Shown here: piece by piece, positions 8,341-16,890 of the stretch
Numbering within the stretch: the stretch's first letter is position 1
How the letters are laid out: every line of letters starts with the position of its first letter
Origin: Rhizobium sp. BK251
Lineage (GTDB): Bacteria; Pseudomonadota; Alphaproteobacteria; Rhizobiales; Rhizobiaceae
DNA length: 64,000 nucleotides
Assembly: GCF_004345245.1 (NCBI RefSeq)
Contig: NZ_SLUQ01000013.1
Span: 62,001-126,000, forward strand
Direction: 5' to 3'
Position numbers and translations under genes: made by a program
Notes under the pieces: model-generated
What the model was told of the DNA's origin: nothing
The model's input: only the letters and a program-made list of their open reading frames with translations
The model's database searches: none

Positions 8341-8379
8341 ATGTCCAGAATTTCGAGCACCAGCAGAGGGAACCTGCGC

Positions 8380-9678
8380 ATGAACAAGATTTCGACGAGC
8401 GGCATCACCCGTCGCGGCATGCTGAAGACGACCGCCACAGCCGCTCTGATCGGTGCCATCCGCACCGCATTCCCCTCCGGCGCCTTCGCTGCCTCGGCCG
8501 GTCCCGAAGTCACCGGTGCCAAGCTCGGTTTCATCGCCCTGACGGATGCCGCGCCGCTTGTCGTCGCGAAGGAGAAGGGCCTCTTCGAAAAGCATGGCCT
8601 GCCGGAGGTCGAAGTGCTGAAGCAGGCCTCCTGGGGTGCAACGCGCGACAACCTGGTCCTCGGCGGCGCATCGAACGGCATTGACGGCGCCCATATCCTC
8701 TCGCCCCTGCCCTATCTGATGGAGACGGGCAAGGTCACCCAGAACAACCAGCCGGTGCCGATGGCAATCCTCGCCCGCCTGAACTACGACAGCCAGGGCA
8801 TCTCGGTCGCCAAGGAATACGCCGACACCGGCGTCGAGCTCGATTCCTCCAAGCTTAAGGCCGCCTTCGAGAAGAAGAAGGCGGACGGCAAGGAGGTGAA
8901 GGCCGCCATGACCTTCCCGGGCGGCACCCATGATCTCTGGATCCGCTACTGGCTCGCCGCCGGCGGCATCGACCCTGACAAGGACGTTTCGACCATCGTC
9001 GTGCCACCGCCGCAGATGGTCGCGAACATGAAGGTCGGCAACATGGACGTCTTCTGTGTCGGCGAACCCTGGAACGAGCAGCTCGTCAACCAAGGCATCG
9101 GCTTCACTGCGGCGACAACAGGCGAGCTCTGGAAGGGCCATCCCGAAAAGGCGCTCGGCATGCGGGCCGACTGGATCGAGAAGAACCCGAACGCCGCCAA
9201 GGCGCTCCTGATGGCCGTGATGGAAGCCCAGCAATGGTGCGAGAGCATGGACAACAAGGAGGAGATGTCGGCCATTCTCGGCAAGCGTCAGTGGTTCAAC
9301 GTGCCGCCGAAGGACGTGCTCGGCCGCCTGAAGGGCGACATCAACTACGGCAACGGCCGAGAGGCAAAGGGCACCGACCTCTACATGAAGTTCTGGGCCG
9401 GAGGTGTCTCCTACCCCTTCAAGAGCCACGACACCTGGTTCATCGCCGAGAACATCCGTTGGGGCAAGTTCGCGCCCGATACCGACATCAAGTCGCTGGT
9501 CGACAAGGTCAACCGCGAGGATATCTGGCGCGAGGCCGCCAAGGAACTCGGCGTTGCAGCGGCCGATATCCCGGCATCGTCCTCCCGCGGCAAGGAGACC
9601 TTCTTCGACGGCAAGGTCTTCGATCCGGAAAATCCTTCCGCCTATCTCGATAGCCTCGCGATCAAGGCCGCATCCTGA
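8380..9678 (+). CDS. nrtA: Nitrate ABC transporter substrate-binding protein NrtA
   Basis: A 432-residue NrtA/CmpA-family binding protein, paralogous to the NasS gene upstream. The N-terminus MNKISTSGITRRGMLKTT has a twin-arginine motif followed by a hydrophobic stretch to about residue 38, so it should be exported by Tat and bind nitrate/nitrite in the periplasm. Conserved blocks include FIALTDAAPLVVAKEKGLF and RYWLAAGGIDPDKD. Start at 8380 is supported by AGAGGGAA; an in-frame ATG at 8341 abuts the terminator T-run and would spoil the signal peptide. A terminator-like hairpin separates it from nrtB. Confidence 0.9.
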   Translation: MNKISTSGITRRGMLKTTATAALIGAIRTAFPSGAFAASAGPEVTGAKLGFIALTDAAPLVVAKEKGLFEKHGLPEVEVLKQASWGATRDNLVLGGASNGIDGAHILSPLPYLMETGKVTQNNQPVPMAILARLNYDSQGISVAKEYADTGVELDSSKLKAAFEKKKADGKEVKAAMTFPGGTHDLWIRYWLAAGGIDPDKDVSTIVVPPPQMVANMKVGNMDVFCVGEPWNEQLVNQGIGFTAATTGELWKGHPEKALGMRADWIEKNPNAAKALLMAVMEAQQWCESMDNKEEMSAILGKRQWFNVPPKDVLGRLKGDINYGNGREAKGTDLYMKFWAGGVSYPFKSHDTWFIAENIRWGKFAPDTDIKSLVDKVNREDIWREAAKELGVAAADIPASSSRGKETFFDGKVFDPENPSAYLDSLAIKAAS

Positions 9679-9687
9679 TCCCCACCT

Positions 9688-9716
9688 CCGGCGCGCGTCA
9701 GGCGTGCCGGCTTTTT
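9688..9716 (+). terminator. Intercistronic terminator/attenuator between nrtA and nrtB
   Basis: CCGGCGCGC (9688-9696), loop GTCAG, and GCGTGCCGG (9702-9710) form a 9-bp stem with one G-U pair, followed by CTTTTT. A partial terminator here would give more binding protein than membrane components, a common design in ABC operons. Confidence 0.7.
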
Positions 9717-9737
9717 ATTCAACACGAGGAGCGCCTC

Positions 9738-10628
9738 ATGTCCGCCCTGGCCAAGAATAAAACCCTACCGGCGAAGATTGCGCCGAAAGCCGCAAACGTC
9801 GTCCGCCTTGCAAGACAGCCGGCGCGCCGGATCGATGTCCACAACCTTGCCATGTCCGCTGCACGCAACGTCGTTCCGCCGCTGGTGGTCCTCGCGATCC
9901 TTCTTGCAGTCTGGCAGGTGCTCTGTTCGTCGCCCACGGCCTCCCTGCCCTCGCCGCATCAGGTCTGGCAGGAGAGTTATGATCTGATCGCCTATCCCTT
10001 CTTCAACTATGGCTCGCAGGATATCGGCCTCGGCTGGCGCGTGCTGGTGTCGCTGCAGCGCGTCGCCTACGGCTTCGGTCTTGCCGCAGTCGCGGGCATC
10101 GTGATCGGCGCGGTCATCGGCCAATCGGTCTGGGCCATGCGCGGCCTCGACCCGATCTTCCAGGTGTTGCGCACAGTGCCGCCGCTCGCCTGGCTGCCGC
10201 TGTCGCTTGCCGCCTTCCAGGACTCGAATCCCTCGGCGATCTTCGTGATCTTCATCACCTCGGTCTGGCCGGTCATCATCAACACCGCCGTCGGCGTCCG
10301 GAATATCCCGCAGGACTACCGCAACGTCGCCCAGGTGCTGCGTCTCAACCAGATCGAATTCTTCTTCAAGATCATGCTGCCCTCGGCAGCCCCTTACATC
10401 TTCACCGGTCTTCGCATCGGCGTCGGCCTCTCCTGGCTCGCGATCGTTGCCGCCGAGATGCTGACGGGCGGCGTCGGCATCGGCTTCTTCATCTGGGATG
10501 CGTGGAACTCGTCGCGCCTGCCCGACATCATCGTGGCCCTTGCCTATATCGGCGTCGTCGGTTTCGCCCTCGACAAGCTGGTGGCGGCCATCGGCAAGCT
10601 CGTCACCCGCGGCGCTTCGGCCAATTGA
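9738..10628 (+). CDS. nrtB: Nitrate ABC transporter permease NrtB
   Basis: A 296-residue inner-membrane permease of the BPD_transp_1 family. A long basic cytoplasmic N-terminus (about 1-45) is followed by hydrophobic segments starting VVPPLVVLAILLAVWQVL, and the loop EFFFKIMLPSAAPYIFTGLRIGVG (about 205-230) contains the EAA-type contact with the ATPase. It would form the nitrate channel with NrtC. GAGGAG precedes the ATG and nrtC begins 11 bases after the stop, in one operon with nrtA. Confidence 0.9.
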   Translation: MSALAKNKTLPAKIAPKAANVVRLARQPARRIDVHNLAMSAARNVVPPLVVLAILLAVWQVLCSSPTASLPSPHQVWQESYDLIAYPFFNYGSQDIGLGWRVLVSLQRVAYGFGLAAVAGIVIGAVIGQSVWAMRGLDPIFQVLRTVPPLAWLPLSLAAFQDSNPSAIFVIFITSVWPVIINTAVGVRNIPQDYRNVAQVLRLNQIEFFFKIMLPSAAPYIFTGLRIGVGLSWLAIVAAEMLTGGVGIGFFIWDAWNSSRLPDIIVALAYIGVVGFALDKLVAAIGKLVTRGASAN

Positions 10629-10639
10629 GGGGATCCATC

Positions 10640-11437
10640 ATGACCGCCTATCTGAAACTCGACCATATCGACAAATACTTCGACCGGGCAGGAACGCGCG
10701 CCGAGGTGCTGAAAGGCATCAGCCTGACGATCGACAAGGGCGAATTCGTCTCGATCATCGGCCATTCCGGCTGCGGCAAGTCCACCCTGCTGAACCTGAT
10801 CGCCGGCCTGACGCCGGTCTCGGCTGGAGCCGTCCTGCTGGAAAACCGGGAGGTCAACGCACCAGGCCCCGAACGCGCCGTCGTTTTCCAGAACCACAGC
10901 CTGCTGCCGTGGCTGACAGTCTATGAAAACGTCAATCTCGCCGTATCCAAGGTCTTCAGCGGCTCCAAGACGAAGTCCGAACGCCACGATTGGGTCATGA
11001 CTAATCTCGATCTCGTCCAGATGGCGCACGCCAAGGACAAGCGCCCTGCCGAAATCTCCGGCGGCATGAAGCAGCGCGTCGGCATCGCCCGTGCGCTGTC
11101 GATGGAGCCGAAGATCCTGCTGCTCGACGAACCTTTTGGCGCGCTCGACGCCCTCACCCGCGCCCACCTGCAGGATGCCGTGATGGAGATCCACGCCCGC
11201 CTCGGCAACACGATGGTGATGATCACCCACGATGTCGACGAGGCCGTGCTGCTCTCCGATCGCATCGTGATGATGACCAACGGCCCGGCCGCGAAGATCG
11301 GCGAGGTCCTCGATGTGCCGATCGCAAGGCCGCGCAATCGCATCGAGCTCGCCTCCGACCGCACCTACCTCAAATGCCGCGAGGCCGTGTTGAAGTTCCT
11401 CTACGAACGCCACCGCTTCGTCGAAGCCGCGGAGTAA
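10640..11437 (+). CDS. nrtC: Nitrate ABC transporter ATP-binding protein NrtC
   Basis: A 265-residue ATPase with Walker A GHSGCGKST near residue 45, signature ISGGMKQRVGIARAL, Walker B LLLDEPFGALDALTR and the switch histidine in MITHDVDEAV. It is of NrtD/SsuB length and lacks the C-terminal binding-protein domain that cyanobacterial NrtC carries. It energises NrtB for nitrate uptake. The ATG at 10640 follows GAGGGGATC. nirB starts four bases after its stop. Confidence 0.9.
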   Translation: MTAYLKLDHIDKYFDRAGTRAEVLKGISLTIDKGEFVSIIGHSGCGKSTLLNLIAGLTPVSAGAVLLENREVNAPGPERAVVFQNHSLLPWLTVYENVNLAVSKVFSGSKTKSERHDWVMTNLDLVQMAHAKDKRPAEISGGMKQRVGIARALSMEPKILLLDEPFGALDALTRAHLQDAVMEIHARLGNTMVMITHDVDEAVLLSDRIVMMTNGPAAKIGEVLDVPIARPRNRIELASDRTYLKCREAVLKFLYERHRFVEAAE

Positions 11438-11441
11438 GACC

Positions 11442-13892
11442 ATGACCGAAAAACTCGTCATCATCGGCAATGGCATGGCGCCGGGGCGCATGCTGGAACA
11501 CCTCTTCGAGAAGGCGCCCGGCCAGTACCAGGTCACGATCTTCAACGCTGAGCCGCGCGTCAACTACGACCGCATCATGCTTTCGCCGGTTCTGTCAGGC
11601 GAAAAGACCTACGAGCAGATCGTCATCCACGGCGACGGCTGGTACATCGATAACGGCATCACGCTCTACAAGGGCCACAAGATCGTCGCGATCGACCGGC
11701 ACGCGAAGACCGTGACATCGGATCACGGCGTCACCGAAAGCTACGACAAGCTCGTGATCGCCACCGGCTCCGTGCCCTTCATCATTCCGGTTCCCGGCAA
11801 GGACCTGCCCGGCGTCATCACCTACCGCGACCTTGACGACGTCCAGGCCATGCTGCTGGCCGCCCAGTCGCGCGAAAAGGCGATTGTCATCGGCGGCGGC
11901 CTGCTCGGCCTCGAAGCCGCGGCCGGCCTTGCCCAACGTGGCATGGACGTGACCGTGCTGCATGTCATGCCGACGCTGATGGAGCGACAGCTCGATCCGG
12001 CTGCCGGCTATCTGCTGCAGAAGGCGGTCGAAGAGCGTGGCATCAAGGTCATCACCAAGGCCAATACCAAGGCGATCGTCGGCAATGGCAAGGTCGAGGG
12101 CATCGAGCTCGATGATGGCCGCATGATCCCGGCGACGCTTGTCGTCATGGCCGTCGGCATCCGCCCCAATGTCGGACTCGCCAAGGAAGCCGGCATCGCC
12201 GTCAACCGCGGCATCGTCGTCGATGCGGGCATGCAGACCTCGGACGGCAGCATCATGGCTCTCGGCGAATGCGCCGAAGTAGGCGGACAGGTCTATGGCC
12301 TTGTAGCGCCGCTCTATGAAATGGCCCGCGTTGCCGCCTCGCATCTCTCCGGCGAGGCATCCGCCGCCTTCGTCCATTCGGACACGCCGACCAAGCTGAA
12401 GGTCACGGGCATCGAGCTCTACTCGCTCGGCGATTTCGCCGATGGCGACGACCGCGAGGAGATCGTGCTTCGCGATGCGACAGCCGGCGTCTACAAGCGC
12501 CTCGTGCTCAAGGACAACCGGATCATCGGCACCGTGCTCTACGGCGAGACGGCCGATGGCGCCTGGTTCAACGATCTCAAGAAGAAGGCGACCGATATCT
12601 CACAGATGCGCGAGACGCTGATCTTCGGACAGGCCTACCAGGGAGGGTCTCCGCTGGACCCTATGGCGGCCGTTGCAGCCTTGCCGGATGATGCGGAAAT
12701 CTGCGGCTGCAACGGCGTCTGCAAGGGCAAGATCACCTCGACGATTTCGGGCAAGGGCCTGACGTCGCTGGACGACGTGCGCGCCCACACCAAGGCATCC
12801 GCCTCCTGCGGCTCCTGCACCGGCCTCGTCGAACAGCTGATGGCGCTGACGCTCGGCGATACCTATAACCCCAAGGCCGTGCAGCCGATGTGCAACTGCA
12901 GCGAGCTCGGCCATGACGACGTGCGCCGCCTGATCAAGGCCAAAGGTCTGAAGACCATCCCCGCGGTCATGCAGGAACTCGAGTGGAAGACCTCCTGCGG
13001 CTGCGCCAAATGTCGCCCGGCACTGAACTATTACCTCGTCTGCGACTGGCCGGACGAATATGCCGACGACTACCAGTCGCGCTTCATCAACGAGCGTGTC
13101 CACGCCAACATCCAGAAGGACGGCACCTATTCGGTCGTGCCGCGCATGTGGGGCGGCGTCACCAACTCCAGCGAACTGCGCGCCATCGCCGATGTCGTCG
13201 ACAAGTTCGAAATCCCTATGGTGAAGGTGACGGGCGGACAGCGCATCGACCTCCTCGGCATCGAGAAGGAAGACCTGCCGGCCGTCTGGGCCGATCTCGG
13301 CAAGGCGGGCTTCGTCTCCGGCCAGGCCTATGCCAAGGGCCTGCGTACCGTAAAGACCTGCGTCGGCTCCGACTGGTGCCGCTTCGGCACACAGGATTCG
13401 ACCGGCCTCGGCATCCGCATCGAAAAGTTCATGTGGGGTTCCTGGACGCCGGCGAAGCTGAAGATGGCGGTGTCGGGTTGTCCGCGAAACTGCGCCGAAG
13501 CCACCTGCAAGGACATCGGCGTCATATGTGTGGACTCAGGCTTCGAGATCCATTTCGCGGGTGCCGCGGGCCTCGATATCAAGGGCACTGAAGTGCTCGG
13601 CCTCGTGAAGACCGAAGACGAGGCGCTCGAGCATATCGTGGCGCTGACCCAGATGTATCGCGAACAGGGGCGCTATCTCGAGCGCATCTACAAATGGGCC
13701 AAACGCATCGGCCTCGACGAAATCCGCCGGCAGATCATGGAGGATACGGAAAAGCGCCAAGCCTACTACGAGCGTTTCGTCTTCTCCCAGAAATTCGCCC
13801 AGGTCGATCCCTGGTCGGAGCGCGTCTCCGGCAAAGACAAGCATGAGTTCAAGCCGATGGCGACCGTCGGTTACCCGCAGGCCGCTGAGTAA
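11442..13892 (+). CDS. nirB: NADH-dependent assimilatory nitrite reductase large subunit
   Basis: An 816-residue cytoplasmic flavoprotein with domains in the NirB order. It has an FAD/NAD(P) oxidoreductase (about 1-400; IIGNGMAPGRMLEHL, VIGGGLLGLEAAAGLA), BFD-type [2Fe-2S] cysteine clusters (CGCNGVC...CGSC and CNCSELG...CGCAKC, about 420-530) and the sulfite/nitrite reductase core. The siroheme-[4Fe-4S] ligands are in CVGSDWC and GCPRNCAEATC. It reduces nitrite to ammonium with NADH. It sits between nrtC and nirD, and the operon also supplies cysG for siroheme synthesis. Confidence 0.95.
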   Translation: MTEKLVIIGNGMAPGRMLEHLFEKAPGQYQVTIFNAEPRVNYDRIMLSPVLSGEKTYEQIVIHGDGWYIDNGITLYKGHKIVAIDRHAKTVTSDHGVTESYDKLVIATGSVPFIIPVPGKDLPGVITYRDLDDVQAMLLAAQSREKAIVIGGGLLGLEAAAGLAQRGMDVTVLHVMPTLMERQLDPAAGYLLQKAVEERGIKVITKANTKAIVGNGKVEGIELDDGRMIPATLVVMAVGIRPNVGLAKEAGIAVNRGIVVDAGMQTSDGSIMALGECAEVGGQVYGLVAPLYEMARVAASHLSGEASAAFVHSDTPTKLKVTGIELYSLGDFADGDDREEIVLRDATAGVYKRLVLKDNRIIGTVLYGETADGAWFNDLKKKATDISQMRETLIFGQAYQGGSPLDPMAAVAALPDDAEICGCNGVCKGKITSTISGKGLTSLDDVRAHTKASASCGSCTGLVEQLMALTLGDTYNPKAVQPMCNCSELGHDDVRRLIKAKGLKTIPAVMQELEWKTSCGCAKCRPALNYYLVCDWPDEYADDYQSRFINERVHANIQKDGTYSVVPRMWGGVTNSSELRAIADVVDKFEIPMVKVTGGQRIDLLGIEKEDLPAVWADLGKAGFVSGQAYAKGLRTVKTCVGSDWCRFGTQDSTGLGIRIEKFMWGSWTPAKLKMAVSGCPRNCAEATCKDIGVICVDSGFEIHFAGAAGLDIKGTEVLGLVKTEDEALEHIVALTQMYREQGRYLERIYKWAKRIGLDEIRRQIMEDTEKRQAYYERFVFSQKFAQVDPWSERVSGKDKHEFKPMATVGYPQAAE

Positions 13893-13902
13893 GGAGATGG
13901 AT

Positions 13903-14235
13903 ATGAACTGGCATCCGATCGGCAACATCTCTGATATCCCGCTGCGCGGCGCACGCTGCGTGAAGACGCCCCAGGGCAAGATCGCCGTCTTCCGCACGGC
14001 CGAAAACGAAGTCTTCGCCATCGAGGATCACTGCCCGCACAAGGGCGGCCCGCTCAGCCAGGGTATCGTCCACGCCAAGGCCGTCACCTGCCCGCTGCAC
14101 AACTGGGTGATCTCGCTCGAAACCGGAAAGGCGCTCGGCGCCGATGAGGGCGAGGTGCGCACCATCCCGCTGAAGAACGAGGACGGCGCGTTGTTCATCG
14201 CGTTGGAAAGCCTGATGTTGGCGGCAGCGGAATAG
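13903..14235 (+). CDS. nirD: Nitrite reductase (NADH) small subunit
   Basis: A 110-residue Rieske-like protein. The motifs CPHKGGPLSQG and CPLHNWVISLETG keep both Cys-x-His pairs of a Rieske [2Fe-2S] site, so unlike the degenerate enterobacterial NirD this copy could bind a cluster. It associates with NirB. Two in-frame ATGs exist (13897 and 13903); 13903 is chosen because AAGGAG ends at 13896. The stop is directly followed by the nasA ATG. Confidence 0.92.
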   Translation: MNWHPIGNISDIPLRGARCVKTPQGKIAVFRTAENEVFAIEDHCPHKGGPLSQGIVHAKAVTCPLHNWVISLETGKALGADEGEVRTIPLKNEDGALFIALESLMLAAAE

Positions 14236-16890
14236 ATGGGGAGCGAGGTCAAGACAACCTGCCCCTATTGCGGCGTCGGCTGCGGCATCATCGCCAAGGT
14301 AGCTGACGATGGAGCTGTCAGCGTCAGGGGAGACCCGGAGCATCCGGCCAATTTCGGCCGGCTCTGTTCAAAGGGTTCTGCGCTCGCCGAAACCATCGAT
14401 CTGGACGGCCGGCTGATCCACCCGGAAATCGGCGGCCGGCGCGCCGGCTGGGACGAAGCGCTCGATCTCGTGGCGCGGAAATTTTCGGAGACAATCGCAG
14501 AGCACGGTCCGGATTCGGTCGCCTTCTATGTTTCAGGACAGCTCCTGACCGAGGACTACTATGTCGCCAACAAGCTGATGAAGGGCTTCATCGGCTCGGC
14601 CAATATCGACACCAATTCGCGGCTCTGCATGTCATCCTCCGTCGCCGGCCATCGCCGCGCCTTCGGCTCCGACACGGTGCCCGGTACCTACGAGGATATC
14701 GAGCTTGCCGATCTCGTCATCCTCACCGGGTCGAACCTCGCCTGGTGCCATCCGGTGATCTACCAGCGTCTTGCGGCCGCAAAGGCAGCAAGGCCGGATA
14801 TGAAGATCGTCGTCATCGATCCGCGCCGGACGATGACATGCGATATCGCCGACCTGCATCTGGCGATCCGTCCGGATGGAGACGTCGCCCTGTTCATGGG
14901 TCTTCTGGCCCATCTCGCAACCAGTAACGCTATCGAACAGAACTTCGTTGCCCGGCACACGAACGGCTTCGCCGAGGCCTTCCTTGCAGCGTCCTCGCTC
15001 AGTGCCGGCGACCTCCTCGAGCAGACAGGCGTTCCGGTCGCGCAACTGCGGGAGTTCTACCGCCTGTTCGAGACCACGGAAAAGGTCGTGACCTGCTACA
15101 GCCAGGGCGTCAACCAGTCCTCCTCCGGTACCGACAAGGTCAACGCCATCATCAACTGCCACCTGGCAACCGGGCGCCTCGGCCGCCCCGGCATGGGGCC
15201 TTTCTCGCTGACCGGCCAGCCGAACGCCATGGGCGGCCGTGAGGTCGGCGGGCTTGCCAACATGCTCGCCGCCCATATGGCGATCGAAAATCCTGAAGAT
15301 CGCAACCGCGTGCAGCGCTTCTGGGCCTCACCCGGGATCACGCCGAAGCCGGGGCTGAAGGCGGTGGACATGTTCCGCGCCGTTGCCGACGGGCGCATCA
15401 AGGCGCTCTGGATCATGGCCACCAATCCCGTCGTCTCTATGCCCGATGCGAATGCTGTCGAGGCGGCGATTGCCGCCTGTCCCTTCGTCGTCGTCTCCGA
15501 TGTTCTCAAGGAAACCGACACGGCCCGCCACGCCCATGTTCTCCTCCCCTCGCTCGGCTGGGGCGAGAAGGACGGCACGGTCACCAATTCCGAGCGGCGC
15601 ATCTCCCGCCAGCGCCCGTTTCTTGGCCCACCCGGCGAAGCGAGGGCCGATTGGTGGCAGCTTGCCCAGGTCGCACGGCGAATGGGCTTTACCGGCTTCG
15701 ACTACCGCAACGCGGCAGACATCTTCGCCGAACACGCCGCGCTTTCGGCCTTCGAGAACAGCGGCAGCCGCGATTTTGACATCGGCGCACACGCTGAGGT
15801 CGACGGCGACGCCTACGACGCGATGAAACCTTTCCAATGGCCGCAGCCGGCAGGCACCGGGCCTCGCCTGACCCGCTTCTTTGCTGAAGGCCGTTTCTAT
15901 CACGCTGATCGCAGGGCGCGCTTCATCCCCGTCCAGGCCGCCGCCACGGATCGCACCAGCTCCGCCTACCCATTCACGCTGAACACCGGCCGTATCCGCG
16001 ACCACTGGCACACCATGACCCGGACCGGAAAGAGCGCCCGCCTCTCCGGCCATATCGCCGAACCCTTTGCCGAAATCCACCCGCGCGACGCCATGGAGCT
16101 TGGCATTCGAGGCGCAAGCCTCGTGGAACTCGAAAGTCCGCATGGCACCGCTGTCGTGCGGGCGCTTGTCACCGAGCGGCAGATGCCGGGCAACATCTTC
16201 GTGCCGATGCACTGGAACGACCAGTTCGCGGCGCAGGCCCGCATCGACGCACTCGTCGCGCCCGTTACCGATCCATTCTCGGGCCAGCCCGCTTCCAAGA
16301 ATGTCGCGGTCGCCGCCCGCAGACTTGAAGTTTCGCTTTATGGCTTTGCCGTCTCGTCTCAAAAACCCGTCGCAACAGATTCTACTTATTGGGCTCTTGC
16401 CCGCGCCGAAGGCGGCTGGCGGGTCGAGCTGGCCTTCAAGGAACCAGTCGAAGATTGGACGGACTGGTGCCGCGAAACCTTCTCAATCCCGCCGACGATC
16501 GAGCCCTTAGGCTATGCCGATCACCAGTCCGGCGACCTGCGGCTTGCCTTCTTCGACGGCGAAAAATTGCTCGCAGTACTTTTTCTCGCACGCGAGCCGG
16601 TGGCCGTTGCCCGCAACTGGGCAATCGGCCAACTCACCGCCGAACATTCCGACCTGCGCAAGCGCTTCGCGATCGTTGCCGGCAGGCCAGGTGCCGACAA
16701 GCCGGATCCGGGCGCCACCGTCTGCTCCTGCTACGGCGTCGGTTCAAACCAGATCCTTGCCGCCGTGCGCAATGGCTGCCGCAGCGTCGAAGCCGTCGGC
16801 AGGGAAACCAGTGCCGGCACCAATTGCGGCTCCTGCCGTGCCGAGATCAGGGGGATCATCGATGGATGTCTTGCTGCAGCCGCGGAATGA
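14236..16890 (+). CDS. nasA: Assimilatory nitrate reductase catalytic subunit
   Basis: An 884-residue molybdopterin (bis-MGD) oxidoreductase. The N-terminal [4Fe-4S] motif CPYCGVGCG...C lies at residues 9-45, followed by the Mo-pterin domains (VSGQLLTEDYYVANKLMKGFIGS; LCMSSSVAGH) and a C-terminal molydopterin-dinucleotide-binding region with LNTGRIRDHWHTMTRTGKS. The last about 60 residues carry a BFD-like [2Fe-2S] segment (CSCYGVG...NCGSCRAEI), as in Klebsiella NasA. No signal peptide, so cytoplasmic: nitrate to nitrite for NirBD. The ATG follows the nirD stop without a gap and has little of a ribosome site, suggesting coupling. Confidence 0.93.
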   Translation: MGSEVKTTCPYCGVGCGIIAKVADDGAVSVRGDPEHPANFGRLCSKGSALAETIDLDGRLIHPEIGGRRAGWDEALDLVARKFSETIAEHGPDSVAFYVSGQLLTEDYYVANKLMKGFIGSANIDTNSRLCMSSSVAGHRRAFGSDTVPGTYEDIELADLVILTGSNLAWCHPVIYQRLAAAKAARPDMKIVVIDPRRTMTCDIADLHLAIRPDGDVALFMGLLAHLATSNAIEQNFVARHTNGFAEAFLAASSLSAGDLLEQTGVPVAQLREFYRLFETTEKVVTCYSQGVNQSSSGTDKVNAIINCHLATGRLGRPGMGPFSLTGQPNAMGGREVGGLANMLAAHMAIENPEDRNRVQRFWASPGITPKPGLKAVDMFRAVADGRIKALWIMATNPVVSMPDANAVEAAIAACPFVVVSDVLKETDTARHAHVLLPSLGWGEKDGTVTNSERRISRQRPFLGPPGEARADWWQLAQVARRMGFTGFDYRNAADIFAEHAALSAFENSGSRDFDIGAHAEVDGDAYDAMKPFQWPQPAGTGPRLTRFFAEGRFYHADRRARFIPVQAAATDRTSSAYPFTLNTGRIRDHWHTMTRTGKSARLSGHIAEPFAEIHPRDAMELGIRGASLVELESPHGTAVVRALVTERQMPGNIFVPMHWNDQFAAQARIDALVAPVTDPFSGQPASKNVAVAARRLEVSLYGFAVSSQKPVATDSTYWALARAEGGWRVELAFKEPVEDWTDWCRETFSIPPTIEPLGYADHQSGDLRLAFFDGEKLLAVLFLAREPVAVARNWAIGQLTAEHSDLRKRFAIVAGRPGADKPDPGATVCSCYGVGSNQILAAVRNGCRSVEAVGRETSAGTNCGSCRAEIRGIIDGCLAAAAE

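Noticed and set aside
8284-8379. Upstream in-frame starts (8284, 8341) for nrtA
   Set aside because: They lie within or directly after the leader terminator and would put about 13-32 residues before the Tat signal. The ATG at 8380 has a ribosome-binding site and a normal signal peptide.
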